A DNA stretch of 22,730 nt, from assembly GCA_023386635.1 (NCBI GenBank), contig JAEWJH010000074.1, forward strand, positions 1 to 22,730, in the 5' to 3' direction. This stretch comes from Pseudomonadota bacterium (GTDB taxonomy: Bacteria; Pseudomonadota; Alphaproteobacteria; Rhizobiales; Xanthobacteraceae). Of the stretch, positions 6,887 to 14,458 are shown in pieces. The translations under genes were made by a program, and so were the position numbers. The notes below the pieces were generated by a model that saw nothing but the letters and a program-made list of their open reading frames with translations, did no database searches and had not been told where the DNA came from. The number at the start of each line of letters is the position of its first letter. Positions within the stretch are counted from its first letter, which is position 1.

Positions 6887-9260
6887 GAAACCCATGGCTG
6901 AGGTCAAGAATGACGGCTTTGTCGGCCAGTCGATTCCGCGCAAGGAAGACCAGCGTCTGCTGACCGGCAAGGGCAAGTTCGTTGCCGATCTCAAGCTGCC
7001 GGGGATGCTGCACGCGGCGTTCGTGCGCAGCCAGGTGGCGCATGCGCGCATCAAGTCGATCGATCTGTCGCGCGCGCTCAAGGCGCCCGGCGTGGCCTAT
7101 GCGATCGCCGGCCCGGAACTGGCGCAGATGCTGCCGCCGGTGCCGGACACGCAGCTCTCCCTGCCGCGCAAATGGACCACCCAGGTCCAGCACAAATTCC
7201 AGAATCCGCAGCAGCCGTTGCTGTCGCATGACAAGGTGCGTCATGTCGGCGAGGCCGTCGCGGTGATCCTCGCCGAGACGCGCTATCAGGCCGAGGACGC
7301 GGCCGAACTGGTCGAGGTCGATCTCGAGCCGTTGCCCGCCGTCGTCGATCCTGTCGCCGGCCTCACGCCCGAGAGCGCGGTGCTGCATGAGCAATACGGC
7401 ACCAACCTGATCGGCGATTTCACCGTCGAGAAGGGCGATGTGCAGAAGGCGCTCGCCTCCGCGCCGCACCGGATCAAGCGCCGCTTCCATCATCATCGCT
7501 ATGCCGGCATTCCGATGGAATGCCGCGGCGTGGTCGGCAGCTACGAGGAGCGCACCGACACGATGACGATCTGGTCGGCGTGTCAGGTGGTGCATTGGCT
7601 CAAGCGCGAAGCCTCCACCGTGCTGAATATGCCGGAGGCGCGCATCCGCAGTCTCGCGCTCGATGTCGGCGGGGGCTTCGGCACCAAGGGACATGTGTAT
7701 CCCGAGGATCTGCTGATCCCGTTCCTGGCGCGCGAGGTCGGCCGGCCGGTGAAGTGGATCGAGGACCGGTTCGAGCATTTCGTCAGCGCCTGCCATTCGC
7801 GCGACCAGATCCACGAGGTCGAGGCCGGATTCGACGACGATGGCCGGCTGCTCGCGTTCAGCGACAATTTCTATGTGGATTGCGGCGCGTGGAATCCGAT
7901 CGGCTCCGGCATCGCCTACAACACGGCGGTGCATCTGCCGGGGCCGTACAAGTTCGATCACTTCTTCGTCCGCTCTCGCATCGTCTCGACCAACAAGGTC
8001 GCCAATGCGCCGTATCGCGGCGCCGGCCGCCCGGAAGCGACCTTTGCCATGGAGCGGATCATGGACATGATCGCGGCCGAGTTGGGCCTCGATCCGGCCG
8101 AGGTGCGTCTGCGCAACATGATCCCGGCGGCTGAGATGCCGTATCATCTCGGCATTCCGTATCGCGACGGCGAGATGATCGTCTACGACAGCGGCGATTA
8201 TCCTGAATCGCTACGCCTCGCGCTCGAGGCGATCGGCGGGCTTGAAGCGTTTCGCGCGAAGCAGCGCGCGGCGCGGGAGAAGGGCCGCTATCTCGGCCTC
8301 GGCCTCGGCTGCTACACCGAAGGCACCGGCGTCGGCCCCTTCGAGAGCGCGACGGTGCGCATCGATCCGACCGGCAAGATTTATGTCGCCGGCGGCTCCT
8401 GTCCGCAGGGGCAGGGCATGGAGACGATCTTCTCGCAGATCGTCGCGGATGTCTGGAAGGTCGAGCCGAAAGACGTTGTGATGTCGCTGGCGGACACGTC
8501 GGGCGTCGCCATGGGCTTCGGCACCATCGCCAGCCGCAGCACCGTGACGTTGTCGGGCGCGATCCATCAGGCGAGCGAGCCGCTGCGGCAAAAGGTGTTC
8601 TCGATCGCCGCCAACATGCTGGAGTGCTCGGCCGGCGATCTGGAATTGCGCAACGGCGCGGTCGGCGTCGTCGGCGTGCCGGGCAATGAAGTGACGCTCT
8701 CGGCGATCGCCAAGGCGGCGCGTCCCGGCTGGGACAGCGCGCGGCCGCAGGGGATGGCCGCGGGTCTTGAAGAGACCGCCTATTACGAGCCGCCGACGGT
8801 GACCTGGGCCTATGCCACGCATGCGGCGCTGGTCGAGGTCGATCCCGATCTCGGCCGGGTTGCGATCGACAAATATGTGATCGTTCATGACTGCGGCACG
8901 GTCATCAACCCGATGCTGGTCGATGGACAGATCCACGGCGGCGCGGTGCAGGGGCTTGGCGGCGCGCTGCTCGAGGAGATGAGCTACGACGCCGATGGTC
9001 AGATCCTGGTCGGATCGTTCATGGACTATCTGGTGCCGGGCGCGAGCGACATGCCGCACCTTGATCTCGTGCACATGCACCACCCGTCGCCGCTCAATCC
9101 GTTCGGCGTCAAGGGCGTGGGCGAGGGCAGCGCGATCGCGCCGCCGGTCGCCATCGCCAATGCGGTGTGCGATGCGCTCTCGCACCTCAAGCTCGAATTC
9201 AACGAGACGCCGATCAAGCCGGAGAAGGTCGTTCGCGCGATCTGGAACGCGCGGCGATAG
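6879..9260 (+). CDS. Molybdenum hydroxylase molybdopterin-binding (large) subunit, form II CoxL-like
   Basis: The 793-residue catalytic subunit follows the expected two-domain plan (aldehyde oxidase/xanthine dehydrogenase a/b hammerhead, then molybdopterin-binding). Visible motifs are GGGFGTK (264-270), PYRGAGRPE (378-386), QGQGMET in the cofactor region, and GVKGVGEG with E749 as the likely catalytic base. The YRGAGR loop places it in the form II group; genuine CO dehydrogenase has the AYxCSFR loop, which is absent. The family hydroxylates an activated carbon using water. The substrate is unknown; N-heteroaromatics, aldehydes and steroid-like ketones are all known for relatives. C215 occupies the position that I usually see as proline in PMEPRG. 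ATG 6879 overlaps the small-subunit gene by 8 bases; ATG 6894 is an alternative. No XdhC or MobA-like maturation gene is in the window after it. Confidence 0.93.
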   Translation: MSEKPMAEVKNDGFVGQSIPRKEDQRLLTGKGKFVADLKLPGMLHAAFVRSQVAHARIKSIDLSRALKAPGVAYAIAGPELAQMLPPVPDTQLSLPRKWTTQVQHKFQNPQQPLLSHDKVRHVGEAVAVILAETRYQAEDAAELVEVDLEPLPAVVDPVAGLTPESAVLHEQYGTNLIGDFTVEKGDVQKALASAPHRIKRRFHHHRYAGIPMECRGVVGSYEERTDTMTIWSACQVVHWLKREASTVLNMPEARIRSLALDVGGGFGTKGHVYPEDLLIPFLAREVGRPVKWIEDRFEHFVSACHSRDQIHEVEAGFDDDGRLLAFSDNFYVDCGAWNPIGSGIAYNTAVHLPGPYKFDHFFVRSRIVSTNKVANAPYRGAGRPEATFAMERIMDMIAAELGLDPAEVRLRNMIPAAEMPYHLGIPYRDGEMIVYDSGDYPESLRLALEAIGGLEAFRAKQRAAREKGRYLGLGLGCYTEGTGVGPFESATVRIDPTGKIYVAGGSCPQGQGMETIFSQIVADVWKVEPKDVVMSLADTSGVAMGFGTIASRSTVTLSGAIHQASEPLRQKVFSIAANMLECSAGDLELRNGAVGVVGVPGNEVTLSAIAKAARPGWDSARPQGMAAGLEETAYYEPPTVTWAYATHAALVEVDPDLGRVAIDKYVIVHDCGTVINPMLVDGQIHGGAVQGLGGALLEEMSYDADGQILVGSFMDYLVPGASDMPHLDLVHMHHPSPLNPFGVKGVGEGSAIAPPVAIANAVCDALSHLKLEFNETPIKPEKVVRAIWNARR

Positions 9261-9314
9261 GCCCTTGCGGCCCGGTCAGCTCTGCCATCGGCGAATGAGT
9301 GCTGACGAAGCGAA

Positions 9315-9390
9315 TGGTGCCCAGGGGCGGGATCGAACCACCGACACTGCGATTTTCAATCGCATGCTCTACCAACTGAGCTACCTGGGC
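9315..9390 (-). tRNA. tRNA-Phe (anticodon GAA)
   Basis: The minus strand folds as a complete 76-base tRNA with encoded CCA. Acceptor GCCCAGG pairs with CCTGGGC before ACCA; the D arm is TAGCTCAGTTGGTAGAGCA; the anticodon arm is GCGATTGAAAATCGC with GAA in the loop; the T arm contains GGTTCGATCC. This gene beside yacG and maf is usual in Hyphomicrobiales. Confidence 0.97.
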
Positions 9391-9427
9391 GCCGGACCCG
9401 CGGAAGCGGGGCTTGGTAAGCGGTGGC

Positions 9428-9456
9428 GTTATAGAGGGTCGACTCTGCCCTGTCCA
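9428..9456 (-). promoter_or_regulatory. Promoter of tRNA-Phe
   Basis: On the minus strand TGGACA (9456-9451, 5 of 6 to TTGACA) lies 17 bases from TATAAC (9433-9428). The predicted start is near 9421, about 30 bases before the tRNA. It sits downstream of yacG, so tRNA-Phe need not depend on readthrough. Confidence 0.65.
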
Positions 9457-9540
9457 GAACGCCTGTGGGGCAAAAAACGATGATCCGCCAATGGGCTCCC
9501 GGCGCAGGGCTTCGGAGCGGCTCCCGCGGGAGAGAGCGTT

Positions 9541-9741
9541 TCAGTCCTCGTCGGGGGAGCGGGTCCGGGGCGCGCCGTCGCCGTCTTCATCATCATCTTC
9601 AGCCACCGGAACCGCGTAAACCCCGCTCATCCAGCGGTGCAGGTCCACGTCCCGGCAGCGCCTGGAGCAGAACGGCTTGAACGCCTCTTCGGCCGGGCGG
9701 CGGCAGATCGGGCAGGGGGCGGCGGGCGCGAGCGAGGGCAT
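9541..9741 (-). CDS. yacG: DNA gyrase inhibitor YacG, zinc-binding
   Basis: The 66-residue protein has the treble-clef zinc site of YacG: CPIC (C10, C13) and CSRRC (C25, C29), then DVDLHRWMSGVYAVP, which corresponds to the conserved xDLxxWxxxxYxIP of the family. The tail is acidic (EDDDEDGDG). In E. coli YacG binds GyrB and inhibits gyrase; that function is by homology. ATG 9741 is chosen because the conserved part starts at residue 9; longer in-frame starts run into the acyl-CoA synthetase coding region in another frame. In relatives yacG directly follows maf. Here an acyl-CoA synthetase gene and a palindromic repeat separate them, so yacG may no longer be tightly co-transcribed with maf. 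Confidence 0.9.
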   Translation of the reverse strand: MPSLAPAAPCPICRRPAEEAFKPFCSRRCRDVDLHRWMSGVYAVPVAEDDDEDGDGAPRTRSPDED

Positions 9742-9753
9742 GGCTTTATTTAG

Positions 9754-9800
9754 GGCTTGATCCGAAAAAGTGGAAACCTGTTTTCCGAAAAGATCACGCC
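9754..9800. repeat. Dispersed palindromic repeat (Bradyrhizobiaceae-type)
   Basis: The segment between yacG and the acyl-CoA synthetase gene reads TTGATCCGAAAAAGTGG then AAACCTGTTTTCCGAAAAG then ATCACG. It has outer GATC sites and an inner GGAAAC/GTTTTCC inverted repeat. I recognise this as a variant of an intergenic palindromic element common in Bradyrhizobium and Rhodopseudomonas genomes; that recognition is from memory. The arms shared with the hairpin at 12526-12553 support it. Confidence 0.6.
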
Positions 9801-9809
9801 CCATCCAAC

Positions 9810-11321
9810 TCAAATTCCGCTTCGGCGCGTATCCAGCGCCCGCAACTCGGTCTTGAGGATCTTGCCGTAATTGTTCTTCGGCAGCGCCGGGACGAAGACA
9901 TAATCCTTCGGTCGCTTGAACCGCGCGATATGCGCGAGGCACAGCGCGTCGAGTTCCGCACGCGGCGCGTCGCCGACCACATAGGCGACGACGGCCTCGC
10001 CCCATTCGGCGTCGGGCCGGCCGATCACCGAGACTTCACGCACGCCGTCATGCCGCAGCAGGATTTCCTCCACCTCGCGCGGATAGATATTGCTGCCGCC
10101 GGAGATGATCAGGTCCTTCGAGCGGTCCTTGAGCGCGAGATAGCCGTCCGCGTCGAACGCGCCGACATCGCCGGTGTGGAGATAGCCGCCCTTGAGCGCG
10201 GCCGCGCTCGCCTCGTCGTTGCGCCAATAGCCGCGCATGACGACGTCGCCGCGCACGAGGATTTCGCCGCTCTCGCCGGGCGGCAACGTGCGGTCGTCCG
10301 CGCCGGCGATGCGGACATCGACGCAGCGGAACGGACGTCCGGCGCTGGCGAGCCGCTCGCGCCAGCGCGGATGGTCGCGGTCGGCGACCTCGGCACGCGG
10401 CAGCACGGTGATGGTCATCGGGCTTTCGCCCTGGCCGTAGATCTGCGCGAGGCACGGGCCGAACCGGTCGAGCGCCTTCATGGCGTCCTCGACATACATC
10501 GGTGCGCCGCCCCAGACGATGGTGCGAAGTTTTTCGCGCGGCAGATCGACGGGCGCGTCGACCATGCGCTTGATCATGGTCGGCGCCGCGAACATCGAGG
10601 CGCGCGGCCAGCGCGCGACCAGCCGCGCGATCTCGTCCGGCTCGAAACCGCCGGAGTCCGGCACCACATTGGTCGCGCCGGCGGCGATATGCGCCATGAT
10701 GTAGAGACCGGAGCCGTGACTCATCGGCGCCGCATGCAGGATCGCGTCGCCGGCCACGGTCGGATCGACCTCGCTGACATAGGCCTCGCCCATCACCGCG
10801 AGATTGCGATGCGTCAGCATCGCGCCTTTCGGCCGGCCGGTGGTGCCGGAGGTATAGAACAGCCAGGCGAGATCGTCGGCCTCGCGCTGCGTCAGCGTGA
10901 GGGAATCGGCGGCGAGCAGCCGGTCGTAGTCCGCGCCGCCGAGCACGATCATGCGCTCGAGTGTCGTCGGCGCATGCGGCGCGATGTCGGCGTCGAGCCC
11001 CGGCGACACGAAGCAGGCGCGCGCGCCGGAATGGTCGAGGATGTATCCGAGTTCGGCGCCGTGCAGTTTCGCGTTCGCGGGCACGGCGACGAGGCCCGCA
11101 TGCCAGATGGCATAGAGCGCCTCGACATAGTGCGGCACATTCTTGGCGATGACGGCGACGCGGTCGCCGGGCGCGAGGCCGAGCGCGCGCAGGCCGCCGG
11201 CCAGCCGGGCGACGCGACTGGCGAGTTCGTCGTAGCGGACGAATGCGGTGTCGCCGGAAGCGACAGCGATACGGGTGGGATAGCGCTGCGCGGCGGCGTG
11301 GAGATCGCTGGCGATGTTCAC
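9810..11321 (-). CDS. AMP-dependent acyl-CoA synthetase/ligase
   Basis: This 503-residue ANL-superfamily ligase activates a carboxylic acid with ATP and joins it to CoA. The phosphate-binding loop FYTSGTTGRPKG lies at about 155-166. It is followed by YGQGESPMT, GGYLHTGDVG and the hinge region KDRSKDLIISGGSNIYP. The C-terminal catalytic lysine is K487 in NYGKILKTEL. All core motifs are intact and length is normal. The in-frame reading extends upstream to 11432, but the extra residues are low-complexity Arg/Ser and overlap maf. I therefore chose GTG 11321, which has GGGAGG about 10 bases upstream and begins IASDLHAAAQRYP, a typical family start. It lies 22 bases after maf and on the same strand. 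Acid specificity (fatty, malonyl, aryl) cannot be told. Confidence 0.9.
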   Translation of the reverse strand: MNIASDLHAAAQRYPTRIAVASGDTAFVRYDELASRVARLAGGLRALGLAPGDRVAVIAKNVPHYVEALYAIWHAGLVAVPANAKLHGAELGYILDHSGARACFVSPGLDADIAPHAPTTLERMIVLGGADYDRLLAADSLTLTQREADDLAWLFYTSGTTGRPKGAMLTHRNLAVMGEAYVSEVDPTVAGDAILHAAPMSHGSGLYIMAHIAAGATNVVPDSGGFEPDEIARLVARWPRASMFAAPTMIKRMVDAPVDLPREKLRTIVWGGAPMYVEDAMKALDRFGPCLAQIYGQGESPMTITVLPRAEVADRDHPRWRERLASAGRPFRCVDVRIAGADDRTLPPGESGEILVRGDVVMRGYWRNDEASAAALKGGYLHTGDVGAFDADGYLALKDRSKDLIISGGSNIYPREVEEILLRHDGVREVSVIGRPDAEWGEAVVAYVVGDAPRAELDALCLAHIARFKRPKDYVFVPALPKNNYGKILKTELRALDTRRSGI

Positions 11322-11343
11322 GAGACGCCGCCTCCCGGGACCG

Positions 11344-11967
11344 CTAGAGCGCGTTGAGCCAGCCGAACCGGATCGGATAGTGCTCGCCGTCGAGCAGCGA
11401 GATCGTCTCATAGAGCGGCAGGCCGACCACATTGGTGTAGGAGCCGACGAATTTCACCGCGAAGGTGCCGGCGATGCCCTGGATCGCATAGCCGCCGGCC
11501 TTGCCGCGCCATTCGCCCGAGGCGAGATAGGAGTCGATGTCCTGCTGGTTGAGGCGGCGGAAGCGCAGCCGCGTTTCCACCAGCCGCTGCCGGAACGATT
11601 CACGGGGCGTCACCAGGCAGACGCCGGTATAGACGCGGTGATTGCGGCCCGAGAGCAGCCGCAGGCACTGTGCCGCTTCGTCGAGCAGTTCGGCCTTGGG
11701 CAGGATGCGGCGGCCGACCGAGACGACGGTGTCGGCGGCGAGGATGAAGGCGCCCTTCAGTTCGTCGTCGAGTTTCACCGCCTCCAATGCCGCTTCCGCC
11801 TTGGCGCGGGCGAGGCGGGTGGCATAGGCGCGTGGCAGTTCGCCCCGCTTCGGCGTTTCGTCGATATCGGCGGGCTTGAGCGCATCGGGCTCGATCCCGG
11901 CCTGATTGATCAGGGCCAGGCGGCGCGGCGAGCCGGAGGCGAGCACGAATTTGGGGCGGCCGATCAT
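11344..11967 (-). CDS. maf: Maf-family nucleoside triphosphate pyrophosphatase
   Basis: The 207-residue product hydrolyses noncanonical or pyrimidine nucleoside triphosphates to monophosphate and pyrophosphate. Motifs are SGSPRR (11-16), AADTVV with D79 as the likely catalytic acid, and GKAGGYAIQG. AADT together with SPRR is the YhdE-like pattern (dTTP/UTP pyrophosphatase) rather than the YceF (m7GTP) pattern. Length is within the family's usual 190-210. The start ATG encodes MIGRPKFVLASGSPRR, placing the first motif where expected. It follows the LMW-phosphatase gene after 82 bases. In other Hyphomicrobiales I expect infA in that space, and it is not there. The acyl-CoA synthetase gene follows closely. 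Confidence 0.92.
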   Translation of the reverse strand: MIGRPKFVLASGSPRRLALINQAGIEPDALKPADIDETPKRGELPRAYATRLARAKAEAALEAVKLDDELKGAFILAADTVVSVGRRILPKAELLDEAAQCLRLLSGRNHRVYTGVCLVTPRESFRQRLVETRLRFRRLNQQDIDSYLASGEWRGKAGGYAIQGIAGTFAVKFVGSYTNVVGLPLYETISLLDGEHYPIRFGWLNAL

Positions 11968-12049
11968 CGGGTGCTTCGCGGGATTCGTGGGGTGATTGCA
12001 GGATGTTGAGTAGCGGAAGGCCGGGATTTTCTCAACCGCGGCGGGATCG

Positions 12050-12517
12050 TCAGCCGTCGCCGACCCCCTGGCCGCCGAACCGCTGCTTGATCCGCTGCAT
12101 CAGTTGGTCGCGCACGGTCCGGTAGGCGTCGAGCCGCTGCTCGCGGCTGCCTTCGGTATCGGTCGGGTCGTGGGTCGGCCAATATTCCACATCGGCGGCC
12201 AGCGTCCGGGTCAGCTCCAGCGCCCGGTGGTGCGCCTGTGGCGAGAGGCTGATGATGAGATCGAAATTCATCCCCTCCCAGTCCTCGAGTTCCTCGAGGG
12301 TCATCGGCCGGTGCTTGCCGAGATCGATGCCGCTCTCCTCCATCACCGCGGTCACGAAGGGATCGAGTTCGCCCTTCTGCACGCCGGCGGATGCGGAATA
12401 GATGCTGCGGCCGAACATCTGCTTGAACAGGCCCGCCGCCATCGGCGAGCGCACCGAGTTCAAGCCGCAGACGAACAGCACCGACTGCGGACGCTGCGAG
12501 CGCGCCGAGCCGGTCAT
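12050..12517 (-). CDS. Low-molecular-weight phosphatase / arsenate-reductase-like protein
   Basis: The 155-residue protein has the LMW-PTP loop VCGLNSVRSP: nucleophile C17 and R23 in CX5R. The general-acid region is HDPTDTEGS (D117, P118), so all catalytic positions of a cysteine phosphatase are present. Members of this family dephosphorylate tyrosine-phosphate proteins or reduce arsenate, and the two are hard to separate by sequence. In this syntenic block the gene is usually annotated only as a low-molecular-weight phosphatase family protein. It is on the same strand as UPF0262 and hisD. A perfect 11-bp hairpin (12526-12553) separates it from UPF0262. No ars genes are nearby, so an arsenate role has no context support. 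Confidence 0.88.
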   Translation of the reverse strand: MTGSARSQRPQSVLFVCGLNSVRSPMAAGLFKQMFGRSIYSASAGVQKGELDPFVTAVMEESGIDLGKHRPMTLEELEDWEGMNFDLIISLSPQAHHRALELTRTLAADVEYWPTHDPTDTEGSREQRLDAYRTVRDQLMQRIKQRFGGQGVGDG

Positions 12518-12525
12518 GCATATCC

Positions 12526-12553
12526 GAGCATGATCTTGTCAGAGATCATGCTC
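12526..12553. repeat. Short palindromic element, 11-bp perfect hairpin
   Basis: GAGCATGATCT (12526-12536) and AGATCATGCTC (12543-12553) are exact reverse complements around a 6-base loop. The outer arms match those of the Bradyrhizobiaceae-type palindromic repeat, with the central part missing, so this looks like a deleted relic or minimal member. It touches the UPF0262 stop codon (12553-12555) and separates that gene from the phosphatase gene by under 40 bases. Confidence 0.7.
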
Positions 12554-13044
12554 TAGCCCTTCCAGTGGAGCACGCAGATCAGCGTGAACAGCCGCCGCGC
12601 GGTGTCGAAGTCGAGAGCGACCTTGTTCTTCAGCCGCTCCATCAATTGCCGCGAGCCGTCGTCATGCAGCCCGCGCCGGCCCATGTCGATCGCCTCGATC
12701 TTGTCCGGCGTCGCCGTGCGGATCGCCGCGTAATAGCTGTCGCAGATCAGGAAGTAATCCTTCACCACGCTGCGCAGCGGCGCGAGCGAGAGCAGATGCG
12801 CGACGACCGGTGTGTCGTCTTCCTCGCGGATGTCGAAGGCGAGGCGGTTGCCGGTGATCGACAGATGCAGCTTGTAAGGTCCGCCGTCGTGGCCGGCGGG
12901 CGCGAAGCTGTTCTTTTCCAGGAGATCGTAGATCGCGATGGTGCGCTCGTGCTCCACGTCGGGATTGGAGCGGCCGATCGACGCTTCATCGAACGTCACC
13001 GCGACGAGACGCTGCTTGGCGCCCGGTGCGGCTTTGGCGTTCAT
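12553..13044 (-). CDS. UPF0262 family protein
   Basis: The 163-residue product matches the alphaproteobacterial UPF0262 family, recognisable by RLVAVTFDEASIGRSNPDVE near the N-terminus, then FDIREEDD, SLAPLRSVVKDYFLICDSYY and the C-terminal ARRLFTLICVLHWKG. The function is not known to me and no catalytic motif is evident; it appears soluble. Its start codon overlaps the hisD stop in an ATGA arrangement (13041-13044), so the two are translationally coupled. This coupling of hisD and UPF0262 is conserved in Hyphomicrobiales. The TAG stop uses the last base of a palindromic repeat arm, which suggests the element landed at or reshaped the 3' end. Confidence 0.92.
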   Translation of the reverse strand: MNAKAAPGAKQRLVAVTFDEASIGRSNPDVEHERTIAIYDLLEKNSFAPAGHDGGPYKLHLSITGNRLAFDIREEDDTPVVAHLLSLAPLRSVVKDYFLICDSYYAAIRTATPDKIEAIDMGRRGLHDDGSRQLMERLKNKVALDFDTARRLFTLICVLHWKG

Positions 13045-14336
13045 GGCAGATTCAGCCGGATGGAGACGGAGCGGGCATGGGCGCCGAGCCCCTCCGCTTC
13101 ACCGAGCGCGATGGCGGCGGGGCCGAGCGCGCGCAACTGCTCCGGGCCGCATTTGAGGATCGAGGTGCGCTTCATGAAATCGAGCACGCCGAGGCCGGAC
13201 GAGAACCGCGCCGAGCGCGCGGTCGGCAGCACGTGGTTCGAGCCGCCGACATAGTCGCCGATCGCTTCCGGCGTGTGCGCGCCGAGGAAGATCGCGCCGG
13301 CATTGCGGATGCGGGCGGCGAGCGCCTCGTCGTCGGTGGCGACGATCTCCAGATGCTCGGGCGCGATGGCGTCGACGAGCGGGATCGCATCCTCGAGCGT
13401 CGGCACGGTGATGACCGCCCCGAAAGTCGCCCATGAGGCGCCGGCGATTTTCGCGCGCGGCAGGGTCTTGAGCTGGCTTTCGACCGCCTGCTCGACCTGT
13501 GCGGCGAGCGCGACGTCATCGGTGATCAGGATCGACTGCGCGCTCTCGTCATGCTCGGCCTGCGCGAGGAGGTCGGCGGCGATCCAGTCGGGATTGCCGG
13601 TGGCGTCGGACAGCACCAGCACTTCGGATGGTCCGGCGATCATGTCGATGCCGACCTTGCCGAACACGAGACGCTTCGCCGCGGCCACATAGGCGTTGCC
13701 CGGGCCGACAACCTTCGCCACCGGCGCGATGGTCGCGGTGCCGTAGGCGAGCGCGGCAACGGCCTGCGCGCCGCCGATCTTGTAAATCTCATCGACGCCG
13801 GCGAGCGCGGCTGCGGCCAGCACCAGCGGATTGAGTTTCCCGTCCGGCGCAGGCACCACCATGACGAGGCGGTCGACGCCGGCGACTTTGGCCGGCACCG
13901 CGTTCATCAGCACCGAGGACGGATAGGCGGCGGTGCCGCCCGGCACGTAGAGACCGACCGCCTCGATCGCGGTCCAGCGGCCGCCAAGCTCGACACCGAG
14001 CGCATCGGTGAACCGGTCGTCCTTCGGAAGCTGCCGGCGGTGGAAGGCCTCGATCCGCTCGCGCGCCAGTTTCAGCGCGGCGAGGGCGTTCGGGTCGCAT
14101 TGCGCGGTGGCGGCGGCGATCTCGGCGGCCGGCACCCGGAGCGTGGCCGGGGTAAGCGTGAGCCGGTCGAACCGACGGGTGTAGTCGATCAGCGCCGCGT
14201 CGCCGCGTGCTTCGACGTCGGTGAGGATCGCGCGGACCGCCTGCTCGACGTCGGCCGAGGCTTCGCGCTTGGCGCCGAGAAAGGCCCGGAACCGGGCGGC
14301 GAAATCGGCGGATTGGCTGTCGAGGCGAAGCGGCAT
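13041..14336 (-). CDS. hisD: Histidinol dehydrogenase
   Basis: The 431-residue enzyme catalyses the last two steps of histidine synthesis, oxidising L-histidinol to L-histidine with two NAD+ and a zinc ion. The sequence shows YVPGGTAAYPSSVLMN, KIGGAQAVAALAYGT, VGPGNAYVAAAKR and AGPSEVLVLSD in family order. The zinc and catalytic region follows: LLAQAEHDESAQ (Q and H ligands), APEHLE (catalytic Glu-His), GDYVGGSNHVLPT and the C-terminal EGLGAHA. Length is normal. Its stop overlaps the UPF0262 start by four bases. It lies 122 bases after the DUF2948 gene, with a small hairpin in that gap. No other his genes are in the window, as usual in this order. Confidence 0.97.
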   Translation of the reverse strand: MPLRLDSQSADFAARFRAFLGAKREASADVEQAVRAILTDVEARGDAALIDYTRRFDRLTLTPATLRVPAAEIAAATAQCDPNALAALKLARERIEAFHRRQLPKDDRFTDALGVELGGRWTAIEAVGLYVPGGTAAYPSSVLMNAVPAKVAGVDRLVMVVPAPDGKLNPLVLAAAALAGVDEIYKIGGAQAVAALAYGTATIAPVAKVVGPGNAYVAAAKRLVFGKVGIDMIAGPSEVLVLSDATGNPDWIAADLLAQAEHDESAQSILITDDVALAAQVEQAVESQLKTLPRAKIAGASWATFGAVITVPTLEDAIPLVDAIAPEHLEIVATDDEALAARIRNAGAIFLGAHTPEAIGDYVGGSNHVLPTARSARFSSGLGVLDFMKRTSILKCGPEQLRALGPAAIALGEAEGLGAHARSVSIRLNLP

Positions 14337-14368
14337 GACCTGAGGCTTAACGTGGGGTCCAGCGACGG

Positions 14369-14384
14369 CCCGCGGAAGCGCGGG
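14369..14384. repeat. Small GC hairpin in the DUF2948-hisD gap
   Basis: CCCGCG and CGCGGG form a perfect 6-bp stem around GAAG. There is no following T-run on either strand, so it is not a convincing terminator. The 12-mer starting it (CCCGCGGAAGCG) also occurs at 9397-9408 in the tRNA-Phe leader. Confidence 0.4.
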
Positions 14385-14458
14385 TTCGCCTCCGTCATTG
14401 GCGTGCTGGCGGCTTCCCCGTCAACCCCGCTTTTCGCGGCGCAGCGGAAAGGAAGCGG

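Noticed and set aside
5475..9260. Aerobic carbon monoxide dehydrogenase
   Set aside because: Subunit order is cox-like, but the large subunit has the YRGAGR loop of form II, not the AYxCSFR loop of true CO dehydrogenase, and no coxD/E/F/G genes follow.
9275..9306. Terminator after the Mo-hydroxylase large subunit
   Set aside because: GTCAGC and GCTGAC can pair, but the loop is 20 bases and there is no T-tract; too weak to call.
12050..12517. Dedicated arsenate reductase of an arsenic resistance operon
   Set aside because: The protein has the LMW-PTP fold shared by such reductases, but no ars regulator or efflux genes are near and the position is that of a conserved housekeeping block.
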